Shown here piece after piece: positions 26,139 to 34,712 of a stretch of 38,250 bases of DNA. The translations under genes were made by a program, and so were the position numbers. This stretch comes from Bacilli bacterium. GTDB lineage: Bacteria; Bacillota_I; Bacilli_A; RF39; UBA660. The stretch covers positions 1 through 38,250 of the forward strand of contig JAGALD010000062.1 of assembly GCA_017625395.1 (NCBI GenBank), read 5' to 3'. Every line of letters begins with the position of its first letter. Within the stretch, counting starts at the first letter, position 1. The notes under the pieces were generated by a model that had not been told where the DNA came from, did no database searches, and saw nothing but the letters and a program-made list of their open reading frames with translations.

Positions 26139-26840
26139 ATAAAAAATAGGAAATTAATTAAAAACACTCGTGGATTTACTTTAATTGAATTATTAGCAGT
26201 TATTATAATACTAGGAGTATTAATGATAATAGCAATTCCAAGTGTAACTGAGTATATTCAACAATCTAGAAAAAATGCTTATGTTAATACAGCTGTTCAA
26301 TATATCAGTGCAGCACAGAATCTAGTAAACTCTAATACTGATTTAAATCTTTTTGATACCGAAGTATTGTATCTTATGCCAGTAGGACATAACAAAAATA
26401 CATCATGTATAACATTAGAAAAAGGTGGACAATCTCCTTTTAATGATATGTGGGTTTATTCATATGTTGGTATAGTTTACACAGGAACGGGATATAATTA
26501 TTTTTATACAAGTATGGATGGTTCAAAAGAAGGAATTGAATTTTTAGACTATAATTTTTTAACTGGCGATGAAGCAAGTGACTATGTTATACCTTCATTT
26601 GATCAAACTGATAAATATTCAAGTGTTTTCTATTGGATTTACAATGGCGGAAGTAGACCAAGCGCAAATTCAAAAGGAAGAGATAAGGCAATTTGTTATG
26701 CACTAGATGGAGGAGTTTACGGATGCCAAGTATTGTCTAATGATGCAGGACTTACAGCTATGCTTAATAAAACTGGAAAAAGAAAAGCAGTTTTACTTGG
26801 TGTCGTTGATGGAAAATGTATAAGTGAAGTATTATCATAA
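26139..26840 (+). CDS. Prepilin-like protein with a type III signal, no standard start codon
   Basis: The N-terminus is a textbook prepilin: basic residues, then TRG followed by FTLIELLAVIIILGVLMIIA. Prepilin peptidase would cut after Gly and the Phe would be methylated. The rest (about 200 residues, three Cys) is a globular pilin head with Gly/Tyr-rich loops. The frame is open back to a TGA at 26124 but has no ATG, GTG or TTG upstream of the signal. The most likely reading begins at ATA 26139 (ATA AAA AAT AGG...). The first ATG (26223) falls inside the hydrophobic helix and cannot be the start. No pilus assembly genes are near, so it is an orphan, either a real gene with a rare start or one that has lost its ATG. 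Confidence 0.7.
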   Translation: MKNRKLIKNTRGFTLIELLAVIIILGVLMIIAIPSVTEYIQQSRKNAYVNTAVQYISAAQNLVNSNTDLNLFDTEVLYLMPVGHNKNTSCITLEKGGQSPFNDMWVYSYVGIVYTGTGYNYFYTSMDGSKEGIEFLDYNFLTGDEASDYVIPSFDQTDKYSSVFYWIYNGGSRPSANSKGRDKAICYALDGGVYGCQVLSNDAGLTAMLNKTGKRKAVLLGVVDGKCISEVLS

Positions 26841-26856
26841 AAAATGTAATTAAATA

Positions 26857-26888
26857 AAAAACTAGGGAATTTTTCCTAGTTTTTTTAT
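26857..26888 (+). terminator. Intrinsic terminator after the prepilin
   Basis: AAAACTAGG and CCTAGTTTT pair around an eight-base loop; a T run follows. Confidence 0.88.
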
Positions 26889-27289
26889 TATAAAAGTGAT
26901 TCCCTAATAAATAATAAAAAGTGCTATTTCACTACAAAATAAGTCTATGCATCTTCAGAGTTTTCGATAGGAAAAGATGATCTACGCAATATGGATATTT
27001 CACTCTGGATAATTTTTTAACTTTATCTTTAAAATGAATGAAAATTTATCTTACTCAGCACAAATAATCATAAATATATTTTAATACAAAAGAAAACAAC
27101 ATAAAAAAGGTTAGTGAATGAAATTAATTTCATTCATCTTTTATTAATAAGAATTTTTGCTAAATTTAAAGTATAAAATTTATAAAAAAATATTAAACAA
27201 TATTTTATTTTTTTATTATAATTTATATTTAAATTTTAATTTAACCAATTTTACAAGTAAATTTTAATGTATTAGAATCATTTTTCGAG
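26889..27289. other. 400-base region with no clear gene
   Basis: I find no convincing gene. The left part (about 26920-27020) is less A/T-rich than its surroundings. It contains a direct repeat TATTTCACT at about 60 bases distance and can fold CATC/GATG with TTTTC/GAAAA inside. Read on the minus strand it gives a short peptide-like end (SILRRSSFPIENSEDA, stop), which looks like a decayed or repeated fragment. A hairpin AATGAAAT/ATTTCATT lies near 27116-27136. The rest is nearly pure A/T. Confidence 0.5.
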
Positions 27290-28192
27290 GTGATAGAAAT
27301 ATTAAAATTAAGAAATTATGATAAGAGAAATCTTTTTGATTTTGAAGTATCAGTAAAAGATGCAGTAAAAATTGAAAAGTTAAAAGAAGGTGAAAAACCA
27401 TCACTATTATCTGATAGTATGTTTAAAGCAATGTTCTTTAATGAAAATAGAATAAAATATTCAACTAAATTTTTATCATATTACATAGATATTAGTTATG
27501 AAGAACTATTAAAAAATATTCATTTATCAAAAAATGAACATAATAAATATAAAGAAAAAGATAAGGGCGAGAAGAGTGACTATGTAGCAGTAATTAATGA
27601 CTCTATTATAAATATAGAAGTTAATAATAATGAAAATAGTGAGATTTTAGAAAGAAATATGGAATATGCTCATAGACTTTATGCAAGTGGAGTAAAGCGA
27701 GGTGGAAAATATAAGTATAGACAAGTAATACAGTTTAATTTAAATAATTTTTCATATAATGGAAATGAAAAGATAATAGATATATATTCAATTCAAAATG
27801 ACGAAGGACTAGTACTTAACAACAAGTTAATATTTATTCAAATATTTGTTCCTGCTTTAAGAAGAAAATGGTATAATTTAGGTAGTGAAGGATTGCTAGA
27901 AGAAGAAAGATATATACTTGCAATGATAGAACCTAAGATATCTTCTTCAATTGATTTGGGAAAGGATATTGGTATAGTGGAAGAGTATATTAAAGAAACA
28001 GAAGAAGTTATGGATGATGAATTCTTTGGAGAGTCATATGACAAAGAATGGGCTTTAAAAGATCAAGGAAAAAGAGAAGGAATAAGAGAGGGAATAAGAG
28101 AAATAGCAAAAAAAATGAAAGAACACAATATTTCCGAAAGTGAAATTTCTGATATTACAGGATTAACTCTAGAAGAAATAAATGATTTATAA
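27290..28192 (+). CDS. Rpn-type PD-(D/E)XK nuclease (transposase-like) protein
   Basis: About 300 residues. SDSMFKAMFF marks the start of the core. The nuclease block is KSDYVAVINDSIINIEVNNN, where Asp and the Glu-x-Asn replace the usual D...ExK, as in many Rpn/PDDEXK_2 proteins. The C-terminus has a basic helix (GKREGIREGIREIAKKMK) and ends SEISDITGLTLEEINDL, the small helical repeat common in this family. Family members promote RecA-independent recombination or act in phage defence. The start is unclear: GTG 27290 overlaps the only SD (GAGGTGAT), and the codon at proper distance is ATA 27299. No inverted repeats of an IS are seen around it. Confidence 0.8.
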   Translation: MIEILKLRNYDKRNLFDFEVSVKDAVKIEKLKEGEKPSLLSDSMFKAMFFNENRIKYSTKFLSYYIDISYEELLKNIHLSKNEHNKYKEKDKGEKSDYVAVINDSIINIEVNNNENSEILERNMEYAHRLYASGVKRGGKYKYRQVIQFNLNNFSYNGNEKIIDIYSIQNDEGLVLNNKLIFIQIFVPALRRKWYNLGSEGLLEEERYILAMIEPKISSSIDLGKDIGIVEEYIKETEEVMDDEFFGESYDKEWALKDQGKREGIREGIREIAKKMKEHNISESEISDITGLTLEEINDL

Positions 28193-28209
28193 AAAGGAAA
28201 TTAAATAGG

Positions 28210-28247
28210 AAAGTCAATTGACTTATTAAGTCAGTGACTTTTTTTCT
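28210..28247 (+). terminator. Intrinsic terminator, two nested stems
   Basis: AAAGTCA...TGACTTT encloses TGACTT-att-AAGTCA; seven T follow. The extended -10 TGATATGAT (28253-28261) for the next gene lies just downstream. Confidence 0.8.
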
Positions 28248-28279
28248 TTTTTTGATATGATTTAATTAGAGGTGATTAT

Positions 28280-29275
28280 ATGAATCAAATAAAAATGGGA
28301 GAATTTATTTGTAATTTAAGAAAAGAAAAAGGCCTTACTCAAAAACAAATAGGAGATATGTTAGGTATAACTGATAATTCTATATCTAAATGGGAAAGAG
28401 GAATAAATGCTCCAGATATTTACTATTTAGCACCTTTATCAGAAATATTTAATGTATCAATTAAAGAGCTTTTAAATGGAGAAAGAAATAATAAAAGAAA
28501 AGAAAAAAAAGAAGAAAATAGAAATAAAGTTTTAGAAATAAAAAATCTATCTAAAAAATTTGGAAATAAAAATATATTAAATAATATAAGCTTATCTATT
28601 TATGAAGGAGATATTGTTGGACTAATTGGTCCTAATGGAGCAGGAAAAACTACATTAATTAAAACTATTCTAGGTCTTCTAAATAAAAACAGCGGAAGTA
28701 TTGAAATATGTAATATAAATCTAGAAAAAAATTTCGAAGAAGCTCTTTCTAATGTCGGATGTATTATTGAAAAACCAGATTTATATGAAAAATTAACTGG
28801 TACTAAAAATTTAAAAATAACCTCTATTATCAATAATATAAATGATAAAGAATATATAGATAAAGTTATTAAAATGGTTAAATTAAATACTAGAATCAAT
28901 GATAAAGTCAAAAAGTATTCTTTGGGAATGAAACAGCGTCTTGCTCTTGCAAATGCACTTATTAAAAAACCCAAATTATTAATTCTTGATGAACCTACTA
29001 ATGGACTGGATCCACTTGGTATTAAAGAACTAAGAAATATAATAAAAGATGTTAATAAAAATATGAGAATATCTATTCTTATAAGTAGTCATATTTTATC
29101 TGAGATAGAAAATATTTCTGACAAAATTATTATTATAGATAATGGATATGTTATTGAAGAATTAGATATTGATGATATTAAATATTTAAATATTTCTTTG
29201 GAAGAAGAGTTCTTAGATAAAACAAGTGGTTCCAAAAGTCAGATAGGAGGTAATGTAAATGAAGAAGATAATTAA
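28280..29275 (+). CDS. XRE-family HTH regulator fused to an ABC transporter ATPase
   Basis: 331 residues holding two complete domains. Residues 1-66 are an XRE helix-turn-helix (ICNLRKEKGLTQKQIGDMLG, then ISKWERGINAPD). After a Lys/Glu linker, residues 78-300 are a BcrA/NatA-type ATPase: GLIGPNGAGKTTLIK (Walker A), YSLGMKQRLALA (signature), LLILDEPTNGLDP (Walker B) and SSHIL (switch). The ATPase would drive the permease encoded next, while the HTH domain could bind the operon promoter. The usual arrangement uses separate XRE and ATPase genes. Sequence quality across the join is good and the frame is continuous. The permease ATG overlaps its end by 17 bases. Confidence 0.93.
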   Translation: MNQIKMGEFICNLRKEKGLTQKQIGDMLGITDNSISKWERGINAPDIYYLAPLSEIFNVSIKELLNGERNNKRKEKKEENRNKVLEIKNLSKKFGNKNILNNISLSIYEGDIVGLIGPNGAGKTTLIKTILGLLNKNSGSIEICNINLEKNFEEALSNVGCIIEKPDLYEKLTGTKNLKITSIINNINDKEYIDKVIKMVKLNTRINDKVKKYSLGMKQRLALANALIKKPKLLILDEPTNGLDPLGIKELRNIIKDVNKNMRISILISSHILSEIENISDKIIIIDNGYVIEELDIDDIKYLNISLEEEFLDKTSGSKSQIGGNVNEEDN

Positions 29276-30854
29276 TTTAATAAAATGCGAATTTATAAAA
29301 AATTATACATTAAAAAACATTGTTATAAGTACTTTAATACTTTTTATATCTGTCTTTGGAATAATATATATTACCGAACTATTTTATAATGATAATGAGT
29401 ATGTGGCAACTTATACGGAAAGCAATTATTATCAAAATATCCTTGATAATCTAAATAATAAAGTAAATTTAAACTATAAAGAACAATTTGAATTCTTTCA
29501 ATGTAACAGTGTTATTAAAATGCTAAAAGAAATAGAAAAAATTGGAGGTATTACCCAAAGAAGTTGGCAATACGAAGTATTGTTTAATAAGTTAGAAGTA
29601 GAAGAAAATATTTTTGTTCTAAACCAAATAAAAGAAAAAGTTAATGATGAATATTTTAAAAATATTTATAATTCAAATATGACCTATTATGATGAATATG
29701 AAGGATTAATAAATTCAAATTATTCACGTGATATGAATGAACTTAATGAAAGAATTCTAGAAAATGAAAAATTACTGAAAGAATATGATTTATTAATCAA
29801 AGAAAATAAATATTATAAATATTTAGAGTTTATAATAAATCATGAAGATATGTCTGAAGAAAGACTTAATGCATATAAAAAAGTAATAGATTTAAAAGTA
29901 GAAAAACAAAGTGATTATATGTCATTAAACCTATTTCAATTGGCTAATATGAATTATCAAAATAGGGAACAAATTATATCAAAAGAAGAATTTTATAATA
30001 ATTATGATTTGGTAATGCAATATAAGACTTATGAAGGATATGTAAGATATCAAGAAAAAATAGTATCAGAATTTGAAAGAAAACAAGCTATTATTAAATA
30101 TTCTTTAGATAATAATATGAAACATGATTTAGAATTTGCTAGTTATATGGATGGTATTGATGTAGGACAAAAATATATAAGTAGTAAAGTTATTGTTAAT
30201 CAAGCTTTAAATTTATCAATTATAGTAATTGTAATAGTGATATTAACGAGTGGTGGAATAATTAGTAAAGAACATTCGACAGGAACGGAAAAAATTTTAT
30301 TAACCCAACCAGTAAAAAGATGGAAAGTTCTTTTAAGTAAATTCATTTATCTAATATTACATAGTTATATTATTTGGATAATAGGACTTATTTTATTAAT
30401 ATTATTTGCAGGATTTAAATATGGATTTAATGATTTAGTTACATCTAAATTAATATTTGAAAATAATGTTGTTGTAGAAGTTAATTACATAATTTATTTA
30501 TTAAAAAATATACTAATTTGTAGTATTCCCATTATTACATTTATATCAATACTGCTATTTATATCAACACTTACATTAAGTACAACTCTTACAGTTGGAT
30601 TATCAATGATATTTGCACTTATTTCACCATTTAGTTGGTATTTAATTTATAATTTTAAATTAGTTTTCTTAGCATATACCCCAATACCATATTTTAATAT
30701 AGGTTTAATTATTAATAATTTTGAAGCATATGTTAACTCATTACAATTAGTAAATACAAATATTAATTTAGGAATTACTATATCCATAATTACAGCAGTA
30801 GTACTATATATAATTACAAATTTAGTATATACAAAAAGAGATGTAAAAAATTAA
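29259..30854 (+). CDS. ABC-2 type transporter permease
   Basis: 531 residues. One N-terminal helix (about 18-39) is followed by a long extracytoplasmic Tyr/Asn/Glu-rich region (about 40-305), then a block of about five helices beginning VNQALNLSIIVIVIVILTSG. IISKEHSTGTEKILLTQPVKR is the short coupling motif of ABC-2 permeases that export drugs, peptides or lipids. The start overlaps the HTH-ATPase gene by 17 bases, so the two are coupled and form one exporter. The substrate is unknown; BcrAB- and NatAB-like systems are the nearest idea. Confidence 0.87.
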   Translation: MKKIINLIKCEFIKNYTLKNIVISTLILFISVFGIIYITELFYNDNEYVATYTESNYYQNILDNLNNKVNLNYKEQFEFFQCNSVIKMLKEIEKIGGITQRSWQYEVLFNKLEVEENIFVLNQIKEKVNDEYFKNIYNSNMTYYDEYEGLINSNYSRDMNELNERILENEKLLKEYDLLIKENKYYKYLEFIINHEDMSEERLNAYKKVIDLKVEKQSDYMSLNLFQLANMNYQNREQIISKEEFYNNYDLVMQYKTYEGYVRYQEKIVSEFERKQAIIKYSLDNNMKHDLEFASYMDGIDVGQKYISSKVIVNQALNLSIIVIVIVILTSGGIISKEHSTGTEKILLTQPVKRWKVLLSKFIYLILHSYIIWIIGLILLILFAGFKYGFNDLVTSKLIFENNVVVEVNYIIYLLKNILICSIPIITFISILLFISTLTLSTTLTVGLSMIFALISPFSWYLIYNFKLVFLAYTPIPYFNIGLIINNFEAYVNSLQLVNTNINLGITISIITAVVLYIITNLVYTKRDVKN

Positions 30855-30878
30855 AAGAACAGATTTCTGTTCTTTTTA
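30853..30878. terminator. Bidirectional terminator between the permease and the EamA gene
   Basis: AAAAGAACAG-attt-CTGTTCTTTT with T on the + side and A on the other. The minus-strand gene stops at its edge. Confidence 0.88.
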
Positions 30879-31733
30879 AATTCTAACAAGTATAACACCA
30901 ATTATTAAAAGTATCGCTGAAATTAATTTCTGTACTAACTTATTCTTATTTTTATTAAATATAAATTCAATAACTGCATTTATTATAGAAGTTAATGCAA
31001 ATAGGGGAGCAACAATCATAACACTTCCAACTTGATATGCTTTAACAGAAGAGATTAACATCAAACACCAAGTAAAAGCAGAAATAAGAAAATCTTTTTT
31101 GTCATATAATTTAAATTCATTCTTTAATTCTTTAACGCTATGATGCCCAAAAATAAAAATATATATTGCAGGAATACCCACAGTAAGAATAGTATAAATT
31201 CCTAAATTAAAAGATTCTGAAATATTAACGTTAATAAGCATCGCTACTGCAAAAAGAAAATTAGAAATAAACGACATTATAAAATATTTATTTATTTTTA
31301 TTTTTCCTTTTTCAAAAGCTAGAATAACATTAGCAAGAACAATAATAATTGCCCCAATAATCTTATTTAATACTAACTCTTCATTAAGAAAAATAAGACC
31401 AAATATAATCATAAAAACAGTAGATAATTGTTTTAACATACTAAATGTTGATGGATCAAGACCATAACGAGATTCAATATTTAATCTATCAGTAGCAGCA
31501 TATATAATAGTTACAATAAATAAAGTTATATAAATACCGATATCACTTGATATTTTAAACTCAAAAAATGGAATAAAGAGTAAAGCAAATAAAGCTGTAA
31601 AAACTTCTAATAAAATAGTAAGACTTCCAGCATCTTTCATCTTTCTATTAGCTCTTTTAAAAGTATGGGCAAAAATAACAGCAGATACTAAATAAAGTAT
31701 TACCCAAAATTCCCACGAATTAAATATTTCCAT
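30876..31733 (-). CDS. EamA/DMT superfamily transporter
   Basis: 285 residues with about ten hydrophobic helices in two similar halves (about 1-138 and 148-285). Both halves end in the EamA style: LNEELVLNKIIGAIIIVLAN in the first, and IEFIFNKNKNKLVQKLISA then LLIIGVILVRI in the second. Members move small metabolites (amino acids, nucleotide precursors) across the cell membrane. It is a single-gene unit transcribed leftward from around 31740-31800, divergent from the lipase-like gene. The substrate cannot be told from sequence. Confidence 0.83.
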   Translation of the reverse strand: MEIFNSWEFWVILYLVSAVIFAHTFKRANRKMKDAGSLTILLEVFTALFALLFIPFFEFKISSDIGIYITLFIVTIIYAATDRLNIESRYGLDPSTFSMLKQLSTVFMIIFGLIFLNEELVLNKIIGAIIIVLANVILAFEKGKIKINKYFIMSFISNFLFAVAMLINVNISESFNLGIYTILTVGIPAIYIFIFGHHSVKELKNEFKLYDKKDFLISAFTWCLMLISSVKAYQVGSVMIVAPLFALTSIINAVIEFIFNKNKNKLVQKLISAILLIIGVILVRI

Positions 31734-31766
31734 ATTATCACCTAGTAAATTATAACATGCTATTTA

Positions 31767-31797
31767 TTGTGTTTACAAACATAATATGTGATATAAT
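31767..31797 (+). promoter_or_regulatory. Extended -10 promoter of the DUF2974 gene
   Basis: TATAAT (31792-31797) preceded by TGA; the best -35, TTGTGT (31767-31772), is at 19 bases. Confidence 0.6.
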
Positions 31798-31827
31798 TTA
31801 TTTACCTTTTTACTTATGGAGGAACTT

Positions 31828-32916
31828 ATGGCAACAGTATTTGATTATATTGATAAATATAAAGAAACATTTTTAGAAAAAGAATTTAATGAAATAGATA
31901 ATTTGATTTTTACACGTTTTGCATATATTAAATTTGATGGAATAATCAAAAAAGATGAAAGAATATATCTAATAGATGCTTATAAAAGATATATATTAGA
32001 AGAAGCTATAACATTTGATAAAGATTCTGTTACTTTATTTGAAAAACTAGCATATAGTCCTAGGTACAAAGATTTAGTTATTGGAAACTATGAAAGTATA
32101 ACTTGTAAAGATTTAGAAGAACAGTTTGCAGCAATCACAATATATCTTCCTGATGAATCAATGTATATTGCGTTTAGAGGAACAGATAGTAGCCTAGTAG
32201 GAATTAAAGAAGATTTTAACATGACTTACATGGTACATATTCCTTCCCAAAAAGATAGTGTTAAATACTTAATAAATGTATCAAAAGATAATGATTACAA
32301 GATTAGAGTAGGAGGTCACTCTAAAGGTGGAAACTTAGCAATGTATGCTTCAGTTTTTTGCAATAAAGAGTGTCGTGATAAAATAATTGGAATATATAAT
32401 GTTGATGGTCCAGGATTCTTTAATGAAATATTAGAAAGTAATGAATATAAAGAAATATTAAATAGAACATATACATATGTGCCACAAACTTCAATAATAG
32501 GAATGCTTTTATATCATGAAGAAGAGTGTATTGTTGTAAAAAGCAATAAATCACTAATAATGCAACACGATGTATTATCATGGGAAGTTAATGATGATAA
32601 ACTAACAAGACTTAATTCAGTAAATAAAAAAAGTAAATATATTGATGACGTCATGAGCAGTCTATTATTACTTCCAACTGAAGATAAAAAAAGATTTTTT
32701 GATGTTTTTTATCAAATATTATCATCAACTGGTGCAAAAACAATGAAAGACTTATCACAAGCAAAAATAAAAAGTATAAAAGATATATTGGAAAATTATA
32801 AAAAGTTAAATGAAGAAGATAAAAAAATCTTTATAAAAGTATGGAAAGAAATAATAAAAACAGCTAAAACAAATATTTCTAATTATTTGCCACTAAAAAA
32901 AGAAAAAGTTCAATAA
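31828..32916 (+). CDS. DUF2974 (Mbeg1-like) alpha/beta hydrolase
   Basis: 362 residues from ATG 31828. The upstream ATG at 31816 overlaps the SD (GGAGGA) and is rejected. Features are YIAFRGTDSSLVGIKEDFNM (oxyanion region), the nucleophile elbow VGGHSKGGNLAMYA with Ser in HSKG, IYNVDGPGF (acid), and QHDVLSWEV with a likely catalytic His. This is the lipase-like fold called Mbeg1/DUF2974, found in many gut Firmicutes. There is no signal peptide, so it acts inside the cell. The last 90 residues are a Lys-rich helical tail. The real substrate is unknown. Confidence 0.85.
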   Translation: MATVFDYIDKYKETFLEKEFNEIDNLIFTRFAYIKFDGIIKKDERIYLIDAYKRYILEEAITFDKDSVTLFEKLAYSPRYKDLVIGNYESITCKDLEEQFAAITIYLPDESMYIAFRGTDSSLVGIKEDFNMTYMVHIPSQKDSVKYLINVSKDNDYKIRVGGHSKGGNLAMYASVFCNKECRDKIIGIYNVDGPGFFNEILESNEYKEILNRTYTYVPQTSIIGMLLYHEEECIVVKSNKSLIMQHDVLSWEVNDDKLTRLNSVNKKSKYIDDVMSSLLLLPTEDKKRFFDVFYQILSSTGAKTMKDLSQAKIKSIKDILENYKKLNEEDKKIFIKVWKEIIKTAKTNISNYLPLKKEKVQ

Positions 32917-32942
32917 AAAAAGGATTCACTGAATCCTTTTTA
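32917..32942. terminator. Bidirectional terminator
   Basis: AAAAGGATTC-act-GAATCCTTTT. It serves the DUF2974 gene and, read leftward, the DUF4353 gene whose stop lies in it. Confidence 0.9.
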
Positions 32943-34700
32943 TCGTCTATTTGGTTTTCCTCCTGGACCACCATGACCACCAGGTCCACCCATAGAAGTA
33001 TTACCAATAGAAGTAGAAATTGAATTAATTGTAAAGTTAGAATACTCTTCATCATTTAGTTTTATTGTATAATTTCCTTTAGATAATTCATTTGAAGAAA
33101 ATATAATTGATGAAAAACTCTTTGATGGAGTGTAAGATATTATTTCTTTATTATTTGAATCTAATATTGAAATATTTTTATCTTGATAAGTTGAATTAAA
33201 TACAATAGCCACATTGTATTGAGTAGAAGATGAACTTATTGCCTGCATCATTCCACTAGAACCTGCTGCAATAAATGTACCACCATTTACTATAAATTCT
33301 CTATCATAGTCAAGTGAACCATTTCCACTATTAGTAGGACCATCTACTGTAATATTCCCACCATAAACATACCCGCTTCCATTAATATCAATTCCGTCTC
33401 CCGTAGAATTAACATAAATAGTACCGTTATTTATAATAAGAATATTATCAGTATTACTAGCATAGTTATTTTGACCAGGTCTAGACATACTAGATGAATC
33501 CATACCACCTGCAACATTAATACCATCATCACTTGCTACAAGACTAATATTACCGCCATTTATAGTAATTTTAGCTGATTCAATTCCTTCATAACTTTTA
33601 GTAATATTAATATCACCATTATCTATAATGATTTCTTTATCAGCATGTATTCCGTCATCTCCTGATGAAATATTAATATTTCCATTAGTTATTCCAACAT
33701 AATTATTAGAGTGAATTGCGTCATCAGATGTATTTAAATTAATTGTTCCATTTTTTATTACTAGATTATCTCCTGATTTTAATCCCTTTGCACTAGCTGT
33801 AGTATCATCATTACCATAGTCTTGCATAGGGGATCTTCTGGGGTATGGTTGCATTCCCCAATCTCCCCAGTCATCACTAGTACTATCATTTCCACTACCA
33901 CCACCAGTAGTAATATTAAAAGTACCATTTTCAATAACTAACTTTGTAATAGCAGAAATACCATCAAGTTCTGACTTAATATTAAAATTACCATTTTCAA
34001 TTAAAACATATCCTTTTTCACTATCTTCTTCATTAGTTGTTTTTATTGCATCTCCTCCAGATTTTATTTCAAAATTTCCATCTAATATATATATAGAATC
34101 TTTTCCACGAATAGCATCATCAACTGATGTAATAGAGTAGTCACCATTTATAATTTTTAAATCATCTTTACTAACAATACCATCTTGATAATTTGACACA
34201 ATTGTTAGTTTTCCAACCCCATCAAAAACAAGATCATCTTTGCTATAAATAACCCCATTAACATCTTCATCTAAATTAGAATAAGTACTACCATCTTCTA
34301 AATAATTATTGGAATTTTCTTCAAGATAGATAAGAACTGTTTCAGCTTGTTCTATAATTACAGCAGGCCCATTACTATTTTTAATATTTACATTATTTAA
34401 CACAAGTTTTACATTTCCATTAGCATTAACAGTAACTGCACCATCACTAATGTTACCTGATAGAGTATAAGTACCACTTTCAGTAATGTTAATGCTTTCA
34501 GTTAATGTTTCTTCATGTGATTCATAATCCTCCCAAGAAATCTTTTCATCATCATCATCAGTGTTTATATTAGTATCTATATCTTCAACTGTTAAAGTTT
34601 TTATAACATTATCGTCTTCCAAAAAAAGTGTGTATGAAAAATATAAAACTATTATTATCAAAAGAGCTACAACTATTAGTATCACGTTATTCTTTTTCAT
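32940..34700 (-). CDS. Membrane-anchored DUF4353 (carbohydrate-binding-like) beta-helix protein
   Basis: 586 residues: a signal anchor (about 4-26), an acidic linker (DDDDEK), then many short repeats of the type DGIxAxxxIxIxNGxxNI (about 70-480), for instance SSGDDGIHADKEIIIDNGDI. These form a right-handed beta-helix annotated in databases as DUF4353. A Trp/Pro insert (DDWGDWGMQPYPRR) and a Gly/Pro tail (GGPGGHGGPGGKPNRR) stand out. It is the last gene of a VTC-DUF4956-DUF4353 operon, a set often found together, sometimes with CotH. It probably acts outside the membrane on a surface polymer; this is inference from context. Confidence 0.87.
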   Translation of the reverse strand: MKKNNVILIVVALLIIIVLYFSYTLFLEDDNVIKTLTVEDIDTNINTDDDDEKISWEDYESHEETLTESINITESGTYTLSGNISDGAVTVNANGNVKLVLNNVNIKNSNGPAVIIEQAETVLIYLEENSNNYLEDGSTYSNLDEDVNGVIYSKDDLVFDGVGKLTIVSNYQDGIVSKDDLKIINGDYSITSVDDAIRGKDSIYILDGNFEIKSGGDAIKTTNEEDSEKGYVLIENGNFNIKSELDGISAITKLVIENGTFNITTGGGSGNDSTSDDWGDWGMQPYPRRSPMQDYGNDDTTASAKGLKSGDNLVIKNGTINLNTSDDAIHSNNYVGITNGNINISSGDDGIHADKEIIIDNGDINITKSYEGIESAKITINGGNISLVASDDGINVAGGMDSSSMSRPGQNNYASNTDNILIINNGTIYVNSTGDGIDINGSGYVYGGNITVDGPTNSGNGSLDYDREFIVNGGTFIAAGSSGMMQAISSSSTQYNVAIVFNSTYQDKNISILDSNNKEIISYTPSKSFSSIIFSSNELSKGNYTIKLNDEEYSNFTINSISTSIGNTSMGGPGGHGGPGGKPNRR

Positions 34701-34712
34701 AAAATCTCCTTA

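Noticed and set aside
27290-28192. Complete insertion sequence around the Rpn-like gene
   Set aside because: No terminal inverted repeats or target duplications are visible; Rpn proteins are transposase-like only by family name.
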